Origin: Acidiferrum sp963764675
GTDB taxonomy: Bacteria; Acidobacteriota; Terriglobia; Acidiferrales; UBA7541
Assembly (NCBI GenBank): GCA_963764675.1
Contig: CAVXTQ010000003.1
Coordinates: 1-64,000 of the forward strand
Length of the DNA: 64,000 nt
Direction: 5' to 3'
How positions within the stretch are numbered: the first letter of the stretch is position 1; each line of letters begins with the position of its first letter. Of the stretch, positions 25,358 to 34,811 are shown piece by piece. The translations under genes were made by a program, and so were the position numbers. The notes beneath the pieces were generated by a model, which saw nothing but the letters and a program-made list of their open reading frames with translations, was not told the DNA's origin and made no database searches.

Positions 25358-28300
25358 CTATTTCTCGCTAACCTTCCTCCCCGCATTCAGGCTATCGAAA
25401 TTCAAAATCGTATTCAGCACCAGCGAATACGTTCCGCGCGTCTCGCCTCGATACACCGGATTGATCGAGAACAAGACTACGTGGCCGTTCCCGGACGGCA
25501 CATCCACAACCGCGGGATGCTGCGCGATCTCGTCGGCCCCTTCCACCAATCCAGAAATCAGAAAGTCCTTGCTATCCGCATAGCGCAAAATCACCCGCGC
25601 CTGGTCCGCCGGCGGAATCACGCGAAATCCGTTGCGTTTTTGCTCGTCGGTCACCGGCGGAACTTCCCATAACTCGGACGTTGGCTCTTCCGGCGCCTCC
25701 ACTCCCGCTCGCCCCACCGCAAAATCCGGATCGTCGACCGTGCCGCGTCCCGTTGGACGCTCCTTCGTTCCGCTGCCGAGATGACGGCGGCGGCGCTCTC
25801 CCGCGATGCTGGTCAGCGAAAAAATGGGCCCGTTGTCGCAGTACGCCGGCACTTTCTCGTCGTAGCCATACGCGATTGGGCTGGTCGCATCCACCAGGCG
25901 CGTGCCCACCACCGATCCCACGATATTCATCTTCTGTGGCGTCCCCACGTTCACACCGTCCGCCAGCCCGATCGAAAGGGCGAACTTCGAAGTGTCCGTC
26001 GCCGTCAGCAGCACGCCTCCTTGCTCCACAAACGCTTGCAAATGCGCCACACCCGCCCACCCGAGTCCTGGCCGGATGTCGTCCGTTGAATCATTCTTTC
26101 CCACCAGGTTCGGTGTCTCCGGTGTATTCTTCCACGGCATGGGATTTCCCCAGGCCGTCGGCAATCCGTTGATGATCAAGGTCGATGAAATATTGAATCC
26201 GACCGGCGGAAATAGAATGACGTCGTACTTTGCCCTCAAGTCGTCGATCTTCGCCACCGCCTGTGTGCTCATGTAGTCGTAAGGCACGCCCATGTTGTCC
26301 AGCGCCAGCCGCCACCACCCTTCGGTCTGCGTGCTCAGCCAGGTGTGCACGAACGCCACCCGGGCCGCGCGCACCGGATGCGTCTTGACGCTCGGCGCCG
26401 CGGCTAGCGCCGTCACGCGCATTCCCGCGTCCCCTGCCGCGCGATCCAAGTCTCCGCGGCTCACATTTCGCACGATTACCGATCCGCGATTGAACTTCTT
26501 CCCGCTCGCCTCGAACGGCTCCTCGGCCGCTTCCATCGAAGCATCACGCAATTTGTACCGCAGCGTCGCCAGTCCGGGCTCGGCGTTGTTGTTGATCGCA
26601 AATACGGTGCCTTCACCCTGGACGCCACTCGGCGCTCGTGCCTCTTTCACTCGTTCCATCGCCGCGTCGAGGACTTTCCCATCCGTCACCCGCACCACCT
26701 GCACGCCGAACAATTCTCCGAATGTCCATCCCGTATCGTCATACGGCGTCTTCTGCGGATCGTCTGGACTCCAATATTGATGATCGAGGAGCGCATCCGC
26801 GATCCGCGAATACGGCTGATCCATCCGGACGATGTAGCTCCCGGCGGGAAACTCGCGCGTCGTGGGAGTTGAATCCGCGTTCTTCTCCTTCTCTTTATCC
26901 TTCGACTCGTCTTTCTTCGAAGGCTTCGCGGCCTTCTTCGCCGGCAGCGCGACCGTAAACGCCGCCGTCGCCCGCGAAATCTCCACATCCTGCTTCTGCA
27001 GCACGCGCAGCAATTCCGCTTGCAATTCCGACCGCGGATCGTCACCAGGCAAAACATAAGCCGCCGGGCCTTCCGCGCCGGGCTTCATCACCGACCGCTT
27101 AGCCTTGAGATAAAAGTTCTTCAGGAAAAGCCGTTTGTTCTCGTTGAAGTAGTGCAGCGAAGTTAAAAGCCCGGTTTCTTCGTAATTGTTGTTGTCGCGT
27201 TGCGACCACAGCGCCTTCGGCAAAGGCGGATTTTGCTTGTACCATGTGCGCGCATATTCTTCCGGCTCGAGCGTGCGCTCCTCGGTATCCGCGCCGCCGT
27301 TGCCAAACGTCTCGTACAGCCGGCTGATTCCGTTGTGCATCGCCGCGATGAACATCAAGTATCCCGGCGACCAGGTATCGAAATCGCCGTGCGTGAACAC
27401 GCCCGGCATCCCGAATTTCGTCAGGTCCGCCACGTTCCGCGCCCCGATCATTTGCCATTCATCCGCAAGAATCGGATCGATCCACGCGTTGTACGGCCCG
27501 TCGCCCACGGTGTTGTCGTACAAATACGGCACCGATTCGTGCAAATCGTGAAGTACCTGCGCCTTCCATCCCACATACGTGTTCAGCACGTTCTCGGTCA
27601 GCTTCAGCGTTACGCCCATCGCGTCGCGATTGTTGTCGTGCGCCACGTACTTACCCCAATACATTAGCGGCGGATAAAAATCTTTCGGATGCGACAAATG
27701 CCAGTGGTACAGGTCCACCATGCGGTCGCGTCCGTCCACTTCCACGACCGGCGTGATCAGAGTGATGGTGCCCTCGCGTATCTCGCGAATGTATGGGCTT
27801 TCGTCCACCGCCAGCCGGTACGCCAGCTCCATCAGCGCCGTCGGCGCTCCTGTTTCCGGGGAATGGATCGTTCCCGTGATGTAGTACACGGGCGTCGCTT
27901 GCGCCACGATGCGGTCGGCCTCGGCATCATCTAGTTTGATCGTGCGGGGATCGGCCAGCTTTGCCAGCCGCGCGCGATTTTCGTCTAGGTGCTTGACGTT
28001 GTCTCCCGAAGAGATCACCACCGCGATCATCTCCCGCCCTTCTTCTGTCGTCCCGATCGAGAAGACCTTCACACGCGGGCTGGCCTTCTCCAACAGGCGC
28101 ATATATTTGTAGACGTCCTCGGCGTACGGCAAGATTCCCGGCGCGCCCGACACATCGCCCAGCACCGCTTCCGGCGTCGGCACATTCTTCGAGGCCGGCA
28201 AATAGTCCACCAGCGGCGACGTAAAATATGGCGCGGTCGTGTACTTCTTCATTTTCGCCGTATATGCCTCGTCCACCGCCTGCTTTGGGTCCCGCGCCGG

Positions 28301-28405
28301 CGCCGTCTCTCCATCTCCTGCCCAGGCGCTCCCACCCGCCGCCAAACACAGAATGGCTGCCAGGCCGCACACGGCGCGCACTTTTACCCTACTTCCCTGA
28401 CTCAT
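25358..28405 (-). CDS. secreted M14 family zinc carboxypeptidase, large
   Basis: 1015 aa from ATG 28403-28405 (AGGAGA upstream). Signal peptide VCGLAAILCLAAGGSAWA. The M14 domain runs to about residue 420: zinc ligands in GTIHSPETGAP (His181, Glu184) and HDLHES (His286/289), and substrate-binding Asn/Arg in HDNNRD. A long C-terminal region of about 550 aa follows, with a Lys/Asp-rich linker (SKKDESKDKEKEKN) and a glutamine-amidotransferase-like (ThuA-like) stretch (DVILFPPVGF, GVLLTATDTS). Likely periplasmic or extracellular peptide degradation. Confidence 0.9.
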   Translation of the reverse strand: MSQGSRVKVRAVCGLAAILCLAAGGSAWAGDGETAPARDPKQAVDEAYTAKMKKYTTAPYFTSPLVDYLPASKNVPTPEAVLGDVSGAPGILPYAEDVYKYMRLLEKASPRVKVFSIGTTEEGREMIAVVISSGDNVKHLDENRARLAKLADPRTIKLDDAEADRIVAQATPVYYITGTIHSPETGAPTALMELAYRLAVDESPYIREIREGTITLITPVVEVDGRDRMVDLYHWHLSHPKDFYPPLMYWGKYVAHDNNRDAMGVTLKLTENVLNTYVGWKAQVLHDLHESVPYLYDNTVGDGPYNAWIDPILADEWQMIGARNVADLTKFGMPGVFTHGDFDTWSPGYLMFIAAMHNGISRLYETFGNGGADTEERTLEPEEYARTWYKQNPPLPKALWSQRDNNNYEETGLLTSLHYFNENKRLFLKNFYLKAKRSVMKPGAEGPAAYVLPGDDPRSELQAELLRVLQKQDVEISRATAAFTVALPAKKAAKPSKKDESKDKEKEKNADSTPTTREFPAGSYIVRMDQPYSRIADALLDHQYWSPDDPQKTPYDDTGWTFGELFGVQVVRVTDGKVLDAAMERVKEARAPSGVQGEGTVFAINNNAEPGLATLRYKLRDASMEAAEEPFEASGKKFNRGSVIVRNVSRGDLDRAAGDAGMRVTALAAAPSVKTHPVRAARVAFVHTWLSTQTEGWWRLALDNMGVPYDYMSTQAVAKIDDLRAKYDVILFPPVGFNISSTLIINGLPTAWGNPMPWKNTPETPNLVGKNDSTDDIRPGLGWAGVAHLQAFVEQGGVLLTATDTSKFALSIGLADGVNVGTPQKMNIVGSVVGTRLVDATSPIAYGYDEKVPAYCDNGPIFSLTSIAGERRRRHLGSGTKERPTGRGTVDDPDFAVGRAGVEAPEEPTSELWEVPPVTDEQKRNGFRVIPPADQARVILRYADSKDFLISGLVEGADEIAQHPAVVDVPSGNGHVVLFSINPVYRGETRGTYSLVLNTILNFDSLNAGRKVSEK

Positions 28406-28478
28406 TTGTTTCTCCTGGATGGTTCCAACGTGAATGTGGGATTGTAGCAGACCGCTTTCGCGAGCTTGCAATCTCGTG

Positions 28479-28883
28479 CTAACCCAGCAGCCAACCCGCG
28501 ATGAGTCCGCTGATCACAAAGCGTGCCAGCCACCCCAACGAATGAGACACGCCGAGTAGCGGATGCATCTTGATCCAAACGATGTTGCTGAAAAGGATCG
28601 GCACGGGCCCCGCGATCCAAGCGATCGCCGCCAAGTGCAGTTCACTGCGCAGAGTCACCGAGCCCGTCCACCGGCACAGAAAAATAAAAGCGGCGCAGCT
28701 CAGCACACCCAATATAGACGACACCACAATGCGTCGCGTTTCACTTTGCCCGGGTTTGTCGCGCCAGATTTCCGGCGACTCGAGATATTTTCCGTGAAAC
28801 AGAATCCCCATGAACAGCCAGTCTGTAAACGATGCCACGACTCCGGACGCCGCTACCGCCAGGAGGAATCGTCCCCAGGTCAT
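28479..28883 (-). CDS. four-helix integral membrane protein
   Basis: 134 aa. Hydrophobic segments at about 5-28, 55-72, 82-103 and 112-133, with a polar loop after the first (GKYLESPEIWRDKPGQSETR). It loosely resembles DUF1761-type membrane proteins, but I do not assign it. It lies about 70 bp beyond the start of the M14 gene on the same strand. Confidence 0.65.
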   Translation of the reverse strand: MTWGRFLLAVAASGVVASFTDWLFMGILFHGKYLESPEIWRDKPGQSETRRIVVSSILGVLSCAAFIFLCRWTGSVTLRSELHLAAIAWIAGPVPILFSNIVWIKMHPLLGVSHSLGWLARFVISGLIAGWLLG

Positions 28884-28919
28884 AGGTCACCCCCTGGACG
28901 CGGATTCTAGCGCAGCGAG

Positions 28920-30095
28920 CTACTCTGCGGGGACAAACGTTATGCACACCGGCGACGACACTTCTTCCACTTGACCTGTCGGCGTCAACCCACCCGTCTC
29001 GGCATCAATCCGAAACACCACGATGTTGTTCGATTCCATATTCGCCGCCAGCAAAAACTCACCCGTCGGATCGATCGCAAAATTCCGCGGCGTCTTCCCT
29101 TTCGTCGATACACGGCCCGTTTCTTTCAACGTTCCCTTCGCCCGATCGATCGCAAAAATCGTGATTGTGTCGATGCCGGCGCGGTTCGATGCGTATAGAA
29201 ATTTGCCGGACGGATGCACAACGATCTCGGCCGCCTCGATCCGACCCGAATAGTCTTTCGGTAAGGTCGGGACCGTTTGTATGGCCGTCAGCGCTCCTTT
29301 TTTCGCGTCATAGGAAAAGGCCGTCACCGTCGCCGCCATCTCCGTCAGCACGTAGCCGAATTTCCCGTTCGGGTGAAACGCAAAATGCCGCGGTCCCGAT
29401 CCTTGCTTTACCTGTGCGAACGGCGGGTTGTTGGGTATCAGTGCTCCTTTGGTTGCGTCCAGTTGGTAGATCAGCACATCGTCCAGCCCCAGATCCGACG
29501 CCAGCGCAAAGCGGTTGTCCGGCGACACACCGATCCAGTGCGCGTGGGGCCCCTCTTGCCGGGTCTTGTCCACGCTCGATCCGGAATGCTGCACGAATCC
29601 CTTGACCAAGCTCAGGCTTCCGTCGTCTTGCACCGCGAACGTGGCCACGCTTCCGCCATCGTAGTTTGCGACCAGCACGTACTTTCCGGTCTTGTCGAGC
29701 GACACGTAGCACGGCCCGTCGCCGTGCGTCGAAACCTGGTTCAGCAGCTTCAACGTCCCGCTCTTCCGGTCGATCGCAAATGCGCTCACTGCGCCGCTCT
29801 TCATCCCGTTAAAGTCGCCGATTTCGTTCACCGCGTACAGGTAGTTTCCGTTCGGGTGCACCGCCACAAACGACGGGTCGGTAGACTCTGCGGCAAGCCC
29901 AATCGACGCAAGCTGCCCCGTCGCTGTATCAAAGCGGTACGCGTAAATTCCCTTGCTGCTCTGTTTTGTGGTGTACGTCCCCACGTAAACGAGATAAGGC
30001 CCGTTCGCTTTCTGTGGCTTTGCCGTCGAGGGAAAGAAAAAGAGGAGTGCAACAAACGCGAATTGAAACGCAAACAACCGTCGAGTAGTTTTCAT
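28920..30095 (-). CDS. secreted lactonase, seven-bladed beta-propeller (6-phosphogluconolactonase-like)
   Basis: 391 aa. Signal peptide (FAFQFAFVALLFFFPSTA), then repeated propeller blades (YVGTYTTKQSSKGIYAYRFD, FVAVHPNGNYLYAVNE, HFAFHPNGKFGYVLTE, EIVVHPSGKFLYASNR). It contains GPHAHWIGVSPDNRFALASD, a family signature of PF10282. Cytosolic homologues hydrolyse 6-phosphogluconolactone; export here makes another lactone substrate more likely. Confidence 0.88.
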   Translation of the reverse strand: MKTTRRLFAFQFAFVALLFFFPSTAKPQKANGPYLVYVGTYTTKQSSKGIYAYRFDTATGQLASIGLAAESTDPSFVAVHPNGNYLYAVNEIGDFNGMKSGAVSAFAIDRKSGTLKLLNQVSTHGDGPCYVSLDKTGKYVLVANYDGGSVATFAVQDDGSLSLVKGFVQHSGSSVDKTRQEGPHAHWIGVSPDNRFALASDLGLDDVLIYQLDATKGALIPNNPPFAQVKQGSGPRHFAFHPNGKFGYVLTEMAATVTAFSYDAKKGALTAIQTVPTLPKDYSGRIEAAEIVVHPSGKFLYASNRAGIDTITIFAIDRAKGTLKETGRVSTKGKTPRNFAIDPTGEFLLAANMESNNIVVFRIDAETGGLTPTGQVEEVSSPVCITFVPAE

Positions 30096-30173
30096 GGCCC
30101 GGGGATTGTAGCACTATGGTGGGCGTTGAGTCGGCGGGTTTGGCTTGGATGACGTTGTGGGTCGCGCCTTGGT

Positions 30174-30653
30174 CTACTTCTCTGCCCGCACGGTTTCCCT
30201 AACTCTTTCCTTCACCAGCGCAACCAGTTCGTCGCCTTTCGGCCCATATACCCGCGGCTCGACCACTTTCGCCGTGGGATGCTCCAGCTCAAACCCGCCA
30301 AACCGTTTCTTCTTCCAGGGGAAAAATAAATCCTCCGCGTTCCCGAAACGGTCTTCCAAGCAAACATACAACGCTTCTTGCTTCTTTCCCGTGTCGTTGT
30401 CGCTCAGCTCGACATTCAAACACATTCCCACTGCCGAATAGGATGTCTTCGCATCCTGTTCGCGCAGGGCGTTCACCAGAATTCCCAATTGGTGCCGGTT
30501 GGATGTCTGTATCCCGATCACCACCGCCGTCAAGTGAAGGTTTTCGCTGGAGTCCATGCCCGCGACAAAAATCCCGGGATCATTAGCTTTTTTCACTTTC
30601 TTCGCGGCGCCCGTCAACACGGCGCAAACTTGATTCATCCGTTCGGTGACCAC
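30174..30653 (-). CDS. hypothetical protein, 159 aa
   Basis: Not recognised. I use GTG 30651-30653 because GGGAGGG lies 5 nt upstream; an ATG 22 codons earlier has no ribosome site. Soluble, with no signal, a possible alpha/beta start (DPGIFVAGMDSSENLHLTAV) and a charged C-terminus ending in RVRETVRAEK. It stands alone between lactonase and Ldh2 genes. Confidence 0.6.
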   Translation of the reverse strand: MVTERMNQVCAVLTGAAKKVKKANDPGIFVAGMDSSENLHLTAVVIGIQTSNRHQLGILVNALREQDAKTSYSAVGMCLNVELSDNDTGKKQEALYVCLEDRFGNAEDLFFPWKKKRFGGFELEHPTAKVVEPRVYGPKGDELVALVKERVRETVRAEK

Positions 30654-30791
30654 ACAGCCCTCCCAAGGACGTTCTCGAATGGACTGCTTCCAAGATAACG
30701 CTCGGGAATTTCCGTGCATGAGAGTTCTTTGCCAATACGTCGCAAGAGTAATCGGCGACGAGCGCGAATGGGGAACGGATTGCTGAGAGAT

Positions 30792-31883
30792 TTACTCGAA
30801 CGGGATGTGGGTTTTGCGCGAGATCTCGCGCAGGTCTTCGACGATGGGCAAGATCAGTGGGATCCCTTTTTCGCGGCGCATTTGCTCGGCTTCACGTTCG
30901 GGGTCGCCTGGAATCAACGGACCTGCGGTTCCGGGGGCTGGCTTGGTCGCGCGAAAGACGCGGACGTAGTCATCGACCTGACGCTTGAACGCATCCGGGT
31001 CCAGGAAGCCGTCGATGCGCATGGCGCCGAAGAAATGGCCGATGCCTTTGCCGACGCTGCGCTCTGGAGTTTCCTGGCGCAGGGCGAACGCCGGCGCGAA
31101 GGGACCCCAATTTGCGCCACTGAGCACGGCGCTTAGCATATCGACCATGACGGCCAGACCGTAGCCCTTATGCCCGCTGTGTTCCCGGTCGGATCCTAAC
31201 GGCAAGAGGCATCCACCGTTCACAACATCGTCGGGGTTTGTTGTGTCGCGTCCGCCGGCATCAATCCCCCAGCCGGTAGGGATTGCCTGCCCGCGACGCC
31301 GGGCCATTTCTATTTTTCCATACGCGACGGCGCAGGTGGCCATATCGAGGACGATGGGCGGCTCGTCCTTGCCGGGAAAGGCGATGGCAATCGGGTTGGT
31401 GCCTAGCCGGCGCTCGGCGCCCCACAACGGCGAGACCAGGCTGGTCGAGTTGGTCATGGCCCATCCGATCAGATCGCGCTCGAGCGCTTGGAGGACGTAG
31501 TAGCCCGCAATGCCGAAGTGGTTGGTGTTGCACACGCTGACCCAACCGGAGCCGGCCTTCTCCGCCATGTCCATGGCCACGCGATTTGCCTGCGGGCCCA
31601 CCACCAGGCCCAGGCCGTTGTCGCCGTCGAGGGTCGCGGTGCTCAAAGTTGAACGCACCGTTTTGATTTGCGGTTTGGGATTAATGCTGCCCTCGCCGAG
31701 CAACTCAACGTAGCTGGCAAGCCGCGCGACACCATGGGAATCGATGCCGCGAAGATCCGCGCAGGCGAGCACGTCGGCAGCCTGCGTGGCATCGTTCTGG
31801 GGCACACCAAAGTGGAGGAAAACGCGAGTGGTGAATTCGCGCAAGACTTCGACAGGAAAGACTTTGGCCTCGACGCCAGCCAT
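30792..31883 (-). CDS. Ldh family oxidoreductase (malate/L-lactate/ureidoglycolate dehydrogenase type)
   Basis: 363 aa, NAD(P)-dependent Ldh2 family. Visible are CADLRGIDSHGVARLASYVE, the conserved NTNHFGIAGYYVL with catalytic His, NSTSLVSPLWGAERRLGTNP and GHKGYGLAVMVDML. The exact 2-hydroxyacid substrate cannot be read from the sequence. It begins 6 bp after the gyrA stop, so it is probably at the end of the gyrB-gyrA transcript. Confidence 0.9.
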   Translation of the reverse strand: MAGVEAKVFPVEVLREFTTRVFLHFGVPQNDATQAADVLACADLRGIDSHGVARLASYVELLGEGSINPKPQIKTVRSTLSTATLDGDNGLGLVVGPQANRVAMDMAEKAGSGWVSVCNTNHFGIAGYYVLQALERDLIGWAMTNSTSLVSPLWGAERRLGTNPIAIAFPGKDEPPIVLDMATCAVAYGKIEMARRRGQAIPTGWGIDAGGRDTTNPDDVVNGGCLLPLGSDREHSGHKGYGLAVMVDMLSAVLSGANWGPFAPAFALRQETPERSVGKGIGHFFGAMRIDGFLDPDAFKRQVDDYVRVFRATKPAPGTAGPLIPGDPEREAEQMRREKGIPLILPIVEDLREISRKTHIPFE

Positions 31884-31889
31884 GGAGCG

Positions 31890-34550
31890 CTACTTCTTTT
31901 CTTCTTCGCTTTCTTCTTGCAGGACCGCGGCCGCGGCGACGGAATCGTCGTCGTCCAGCCGCAACAGGCGGACACCTTGCGTCGAGCGCCCCGCTTCGCG
32001 AATCTCGTTCGCGTGCACGCGGATTACTTTGCCGTTGTGCGTGATGATCATCACGTCGGACTCTTCGGTCACTTGCAACGTGGCCACCACGGATCCATTG
32101 CGGTCGGTGGTCTTCATGTTCACCACGCCCTTGCCGCCGCGTGACGTGATGCGGTATTCCGCCAGCGGTGTGCGCTTGCCGAAACCTTTTTCCGCAACCG
32201 TCAGCATCAGCGACGTCAGCGAATCCTTGATGTGCTCGTTTTCGAGTTCTTCCAGATTCTGCGAGGTCTGCGCGTGCTCCTTCGCGATGATCTCGAAGTC
32301 CGGTTGCACCGCGTCCATGCTGACGACGTAGTCTTCCTTGTCGAGATCCATGCCATTCACGCCGCCGGCGTTGCGTCCCATCGGCCGCACTTCGGTCTCG
32401 CGGAACAAGATCGCCTGGCCCTCGTGGCTCGCCAGGAAAATCATTTGCTTGCCGTCGGTCAGTTTCGCGCCGATCAATTCGTCTTTCGCTTCCAGGTTAA
32501 TGGCAATGATGCCGGTCGAGCGCGGATTCGAGAATTCCATGAGCGTCGATTTCTTCACCGTGCCGCTCTTCGTGGCCATGAAGACGAAGCGTCCTTCTTC
32601 TTCCAGGTTGCGCGACGCCACCAGCGCCGTCAGCTTCTCGTCTTCTTGGAATTTTACCAAGCTCGAAATCGCCTTGCCCCTCGTAGCCGCTGCGGCTTCC
32701 GGCAGTTCGTACACTTTCAGCCAGTAGACGCGCCCCTTCGACGTGAACAACAAGATATAGCTGTGCGCCGATGCGATAAACAGGTGCTCGACGAAGTCCT
32801 CTTCCTTGGTGCGCGCACCGATGCGCCCCTTGCCTCCACGCGACTGGTGCCGGTACGTTTCCACCGCAGTGCGCTTGATGTACCCGGCATGGCTGACGGT
32901 GATTAGCATGTCCGTGTCGGCGATCAAGTCTTCGAGCTTGATCTCATCGACCTTGTCCACGATCTGCGTGCGCCGATCGTCGCCGTAAGCCTTTTGTACT
33001 TCCTTGAGCTCGCCGGTGATGACCTGTTTCAGTTTTTTGTCACTGGAAAGAATTTCTTCCAACTCGGCAATGTGTTCGCGGATGGACTTCAATTCCTTCA
33101 GGATTTCTTCGACCGACAGCTGCGTCAGGCGATGCAGTTGCAATTCCAGGATCGCGTCGACTTGGACCGGCGTCAGGCCTAGCGTCGCGCCACGTGGAAC
33201 TGCTTCTCCCTCCAGCGGGCCGACTTTGTACTTCCGCCCGTCCAGCTTGACGCCCGCAAGCTTCTTGGACTTGCCGTTTTCCGTGATTGTGACGTCTTGC
33301 TCGGTAAAATACTTGAGCAGGTTTTCCTTGGCTTCGGCTCGGCCGCTCGATCCGCGAATGATGCGGATCACGTCGTCCAGGTGGTCGAGCGCGATCTGGT
33401 AGCCCACCAAAATGTGCTCGCGCTCGCGGGCCTTGCGCAGCTCGAAGGCCGACCGGCGGCGCACCACTTCCACGCGGTGCTCGATGAACAGCTTGATCAT
33501 CGGGATCAGCCCGAGTTCCCGGGGTTGCCCCGCGACGATCGACAGCAGGATCATGCCGAACGATTCCTGCATCTGCGTCTGCTTGAAAAGATTGTTCAAG
33601 ATGAGTTGCGACTCTTCGCCGCGCTTGATTTCGATGACGATGCGCATGCCTTCGCGCGAGGATTCGTCGCGCACGTCGGCGATGCCGTCGATCTTTTTGT
33701 TTTGCACCAGCTCCGCGATGCGCTCGATCAGCTTCGACTTGTTCACCTGGTACGGAATTTCGGTGATCACGATGTTCTCGCGATCCTTGCCCACTTCTTC
33801 GATCGCGGCCTTGGCGCGCATCGTGAAGCTGCCGCGCCCGGTACGGTACGCCGCTTCGATGCCCTCGCGCCCGGCGATGTACGCTCCGGTCGGGAAATCC
33901 GGGCCAGGGACCAGCTTCATCACTTCCTTCAGCGGCGTGTCCGGCTTTTCGATCAGCAGGATCGCGGCATCGATGATCTCGCGCAGGTTGTGCGGCGGAA
34001 TGTTCGTCGCCATGCCCACGGCGATGCCGCTCGCGCCGTTGACGAGCAGGTTCGGGATGCGCGACGGCAGCACTACCGGTTCTTCGCGCGTCTGGTCGAA
34101 GTTCGGCGTGAAATCGACGGTCTCTTTTTCCAGGTCGGCGAGAATGTCTTCCGTGATTTTCGCCAGCCGCGCTTCGGTGTACCGCATGGCCGCCGGAGGA
34201 TCGCCGTCCACCGATCCGAAGTTCCCCTGACCGTCGATCAAGGGGTTCCGCATGTTGAAGTCTTGCGCCAAGCGCACCAGCGCCGGATAAATCACGGCCT
34301 CACCGTGCGGATGGTAGTTACCAGAGGTGTCGCCGCAGATCTTCGCGCACTTGCGGTACCCACGGTTCGACGCGAGCCCGAGGTCGTTCATGGCCACCAG
34401 GATGCGCCGCTGCACCGGTTTGAGGCCGTCACGCACGTCGGGCAGAGCGCGCGCGATGATCACGCTCATCGCATAGTCGAGATACGACTTGCGCATCTCC
34501 GCTTCAATGTCCACCGGAAGCAGTATCGATGTGTTCTTCTCGTCCGCCAT
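31890..34550 (-). CDS. gyrA: DNA gyrase subunit A
   Basis: 886 aa. N-terminal SYLDYAMSVIIARALPDVRD, catalytic Tyr in AAMRYTEARL, NLLVNGASGIAVGMATNIPP, and a GyrA-box variant QSRGGKG starting the C-terminal DNA-wrapping pinwheel; acidic tail. The quinolone region reads HPHGEAVIYP, with Ala and Pro at the E. coli Ser83 and Asp87 positions. GAGGA upstream of ATG 34548-34550. Introduces negative supercoils with GyrB. Confidence 0.97.
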   Translation of the reverse strand: MADEKNTSILLPVDIEAEMRKSYLDYAMSVIIARALPDVRDGLKPVQRRILVAMNDLGLASNRGYRKCAKICGDTSGNYHPHGEAVIYPALVRLAQDFNMRNPLIDGQGNFGSVDGDPPAAMRYTEARLAKITEDILADLEKETVDFTPNFDQTREEPVVLPSRIPNLLVNGASGIAVGMATNIPPHNLREIIDAAILLIEKPDTPLKEVMKLVPGPDFPTGAYIAGREGIEAAYRTGRGSFTMRAKAAIEEVGKDRENIVITEIPYQVNKSKLIERIAELVQNKKIDGIADVRDESSREGMRIVIEIKRGEESQLILNNLFKQTQMQESFGMILLSIVAGQPRELGLIPMIKLFIEHRVEVVRRRSAFELRKAREREHILVGYQIALDHLDDVIRIIRGSSGRAEAKENLLKYFTEQDVTITENGKSKKLAGVKLDGRKYKVGPLEGEAVPRGATLGLTPVQVDAILELQLHRLTQLSVEEILKELKSIREHIAELEEILSSDKKLKQVITGELKEVQKAYGDDRRTQIVDKVDEIKLEDLIADTDMLITVSHAGYIKRTAVETYRHQSRGGKGRIGARTKEEDFVEHLFIASAHSYILLFTSKGRVYWLKVYELPEAAAATRGKAISSLVKFQEDEKLTALVASRNLEEEGRFVFMATKSGTVKKSTLMEFSNPRSTGIIAINLEAKDELIGAKLTDGKQMIFLASHEGQAILFRETEVRPMGRNAGGVNGMDLDKEDYVVSMDAVQPDFEIIAKEHAQTSQNLEELENEHIKDSLTSLMLTVAEKGFGKRTPLAEYRITSRGGKGVVNMKTTDRNGSVVATLQVTEESDVMIITHNGKVIRVHANEIREAGRSTQGVRLLRLDDDDSVAAAAVLQEESEEEKK

Positions 34551-34556
34551 GTGTCC

Positions 34557-34802
34557 TCAGTTCGCCGCGCGCTCGATCACGTAAGCCTTCACGGTGTCGA
34601 ACGCGTCCGCCGCGTTTGTAAATCGCTTCGCTGCAAAATGTTCTTCAAGGTCCCGCAGGAATACATCGCGCTCCGCTTCGGTTGCAAACTCAGCCGTCAC
34701 GCCGCGTTCGTTGTCCGGCGTCTCCGTCTGCGTCGCGCGAAAGTCGCTGCAACTCAACCCACGCAGCCCCGGCAATGTCGCCCATCCGAGTTGGTAAAGC
34801 AT
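34557..34802 (-). CDS. small protein between gyrB and gyrA
   Basis: 81 aa, unrecognised. It starts 9 bp after the gyrB stop and ends 6 bp before the gyrA start, so it is embedded in the gyrase operon. The C-terminal half is helical and acidic (EFATEAERDVFLRDLEEHFA, DAFDTVKAYVIERAAN). No strong Shine-Dalgarno; translation may be coupled to gyrB. Confidence 0.6.
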   Translation of the reverse strand: MLYQLGWATLPGLRGLSCSDFRATQTETPDNERGVTAEFATEAERDVFLRDLEEHFAAKRFTNAADAFDTVKAYVIERAAN

Positions 34803-34811
34803 CGATGCCAG

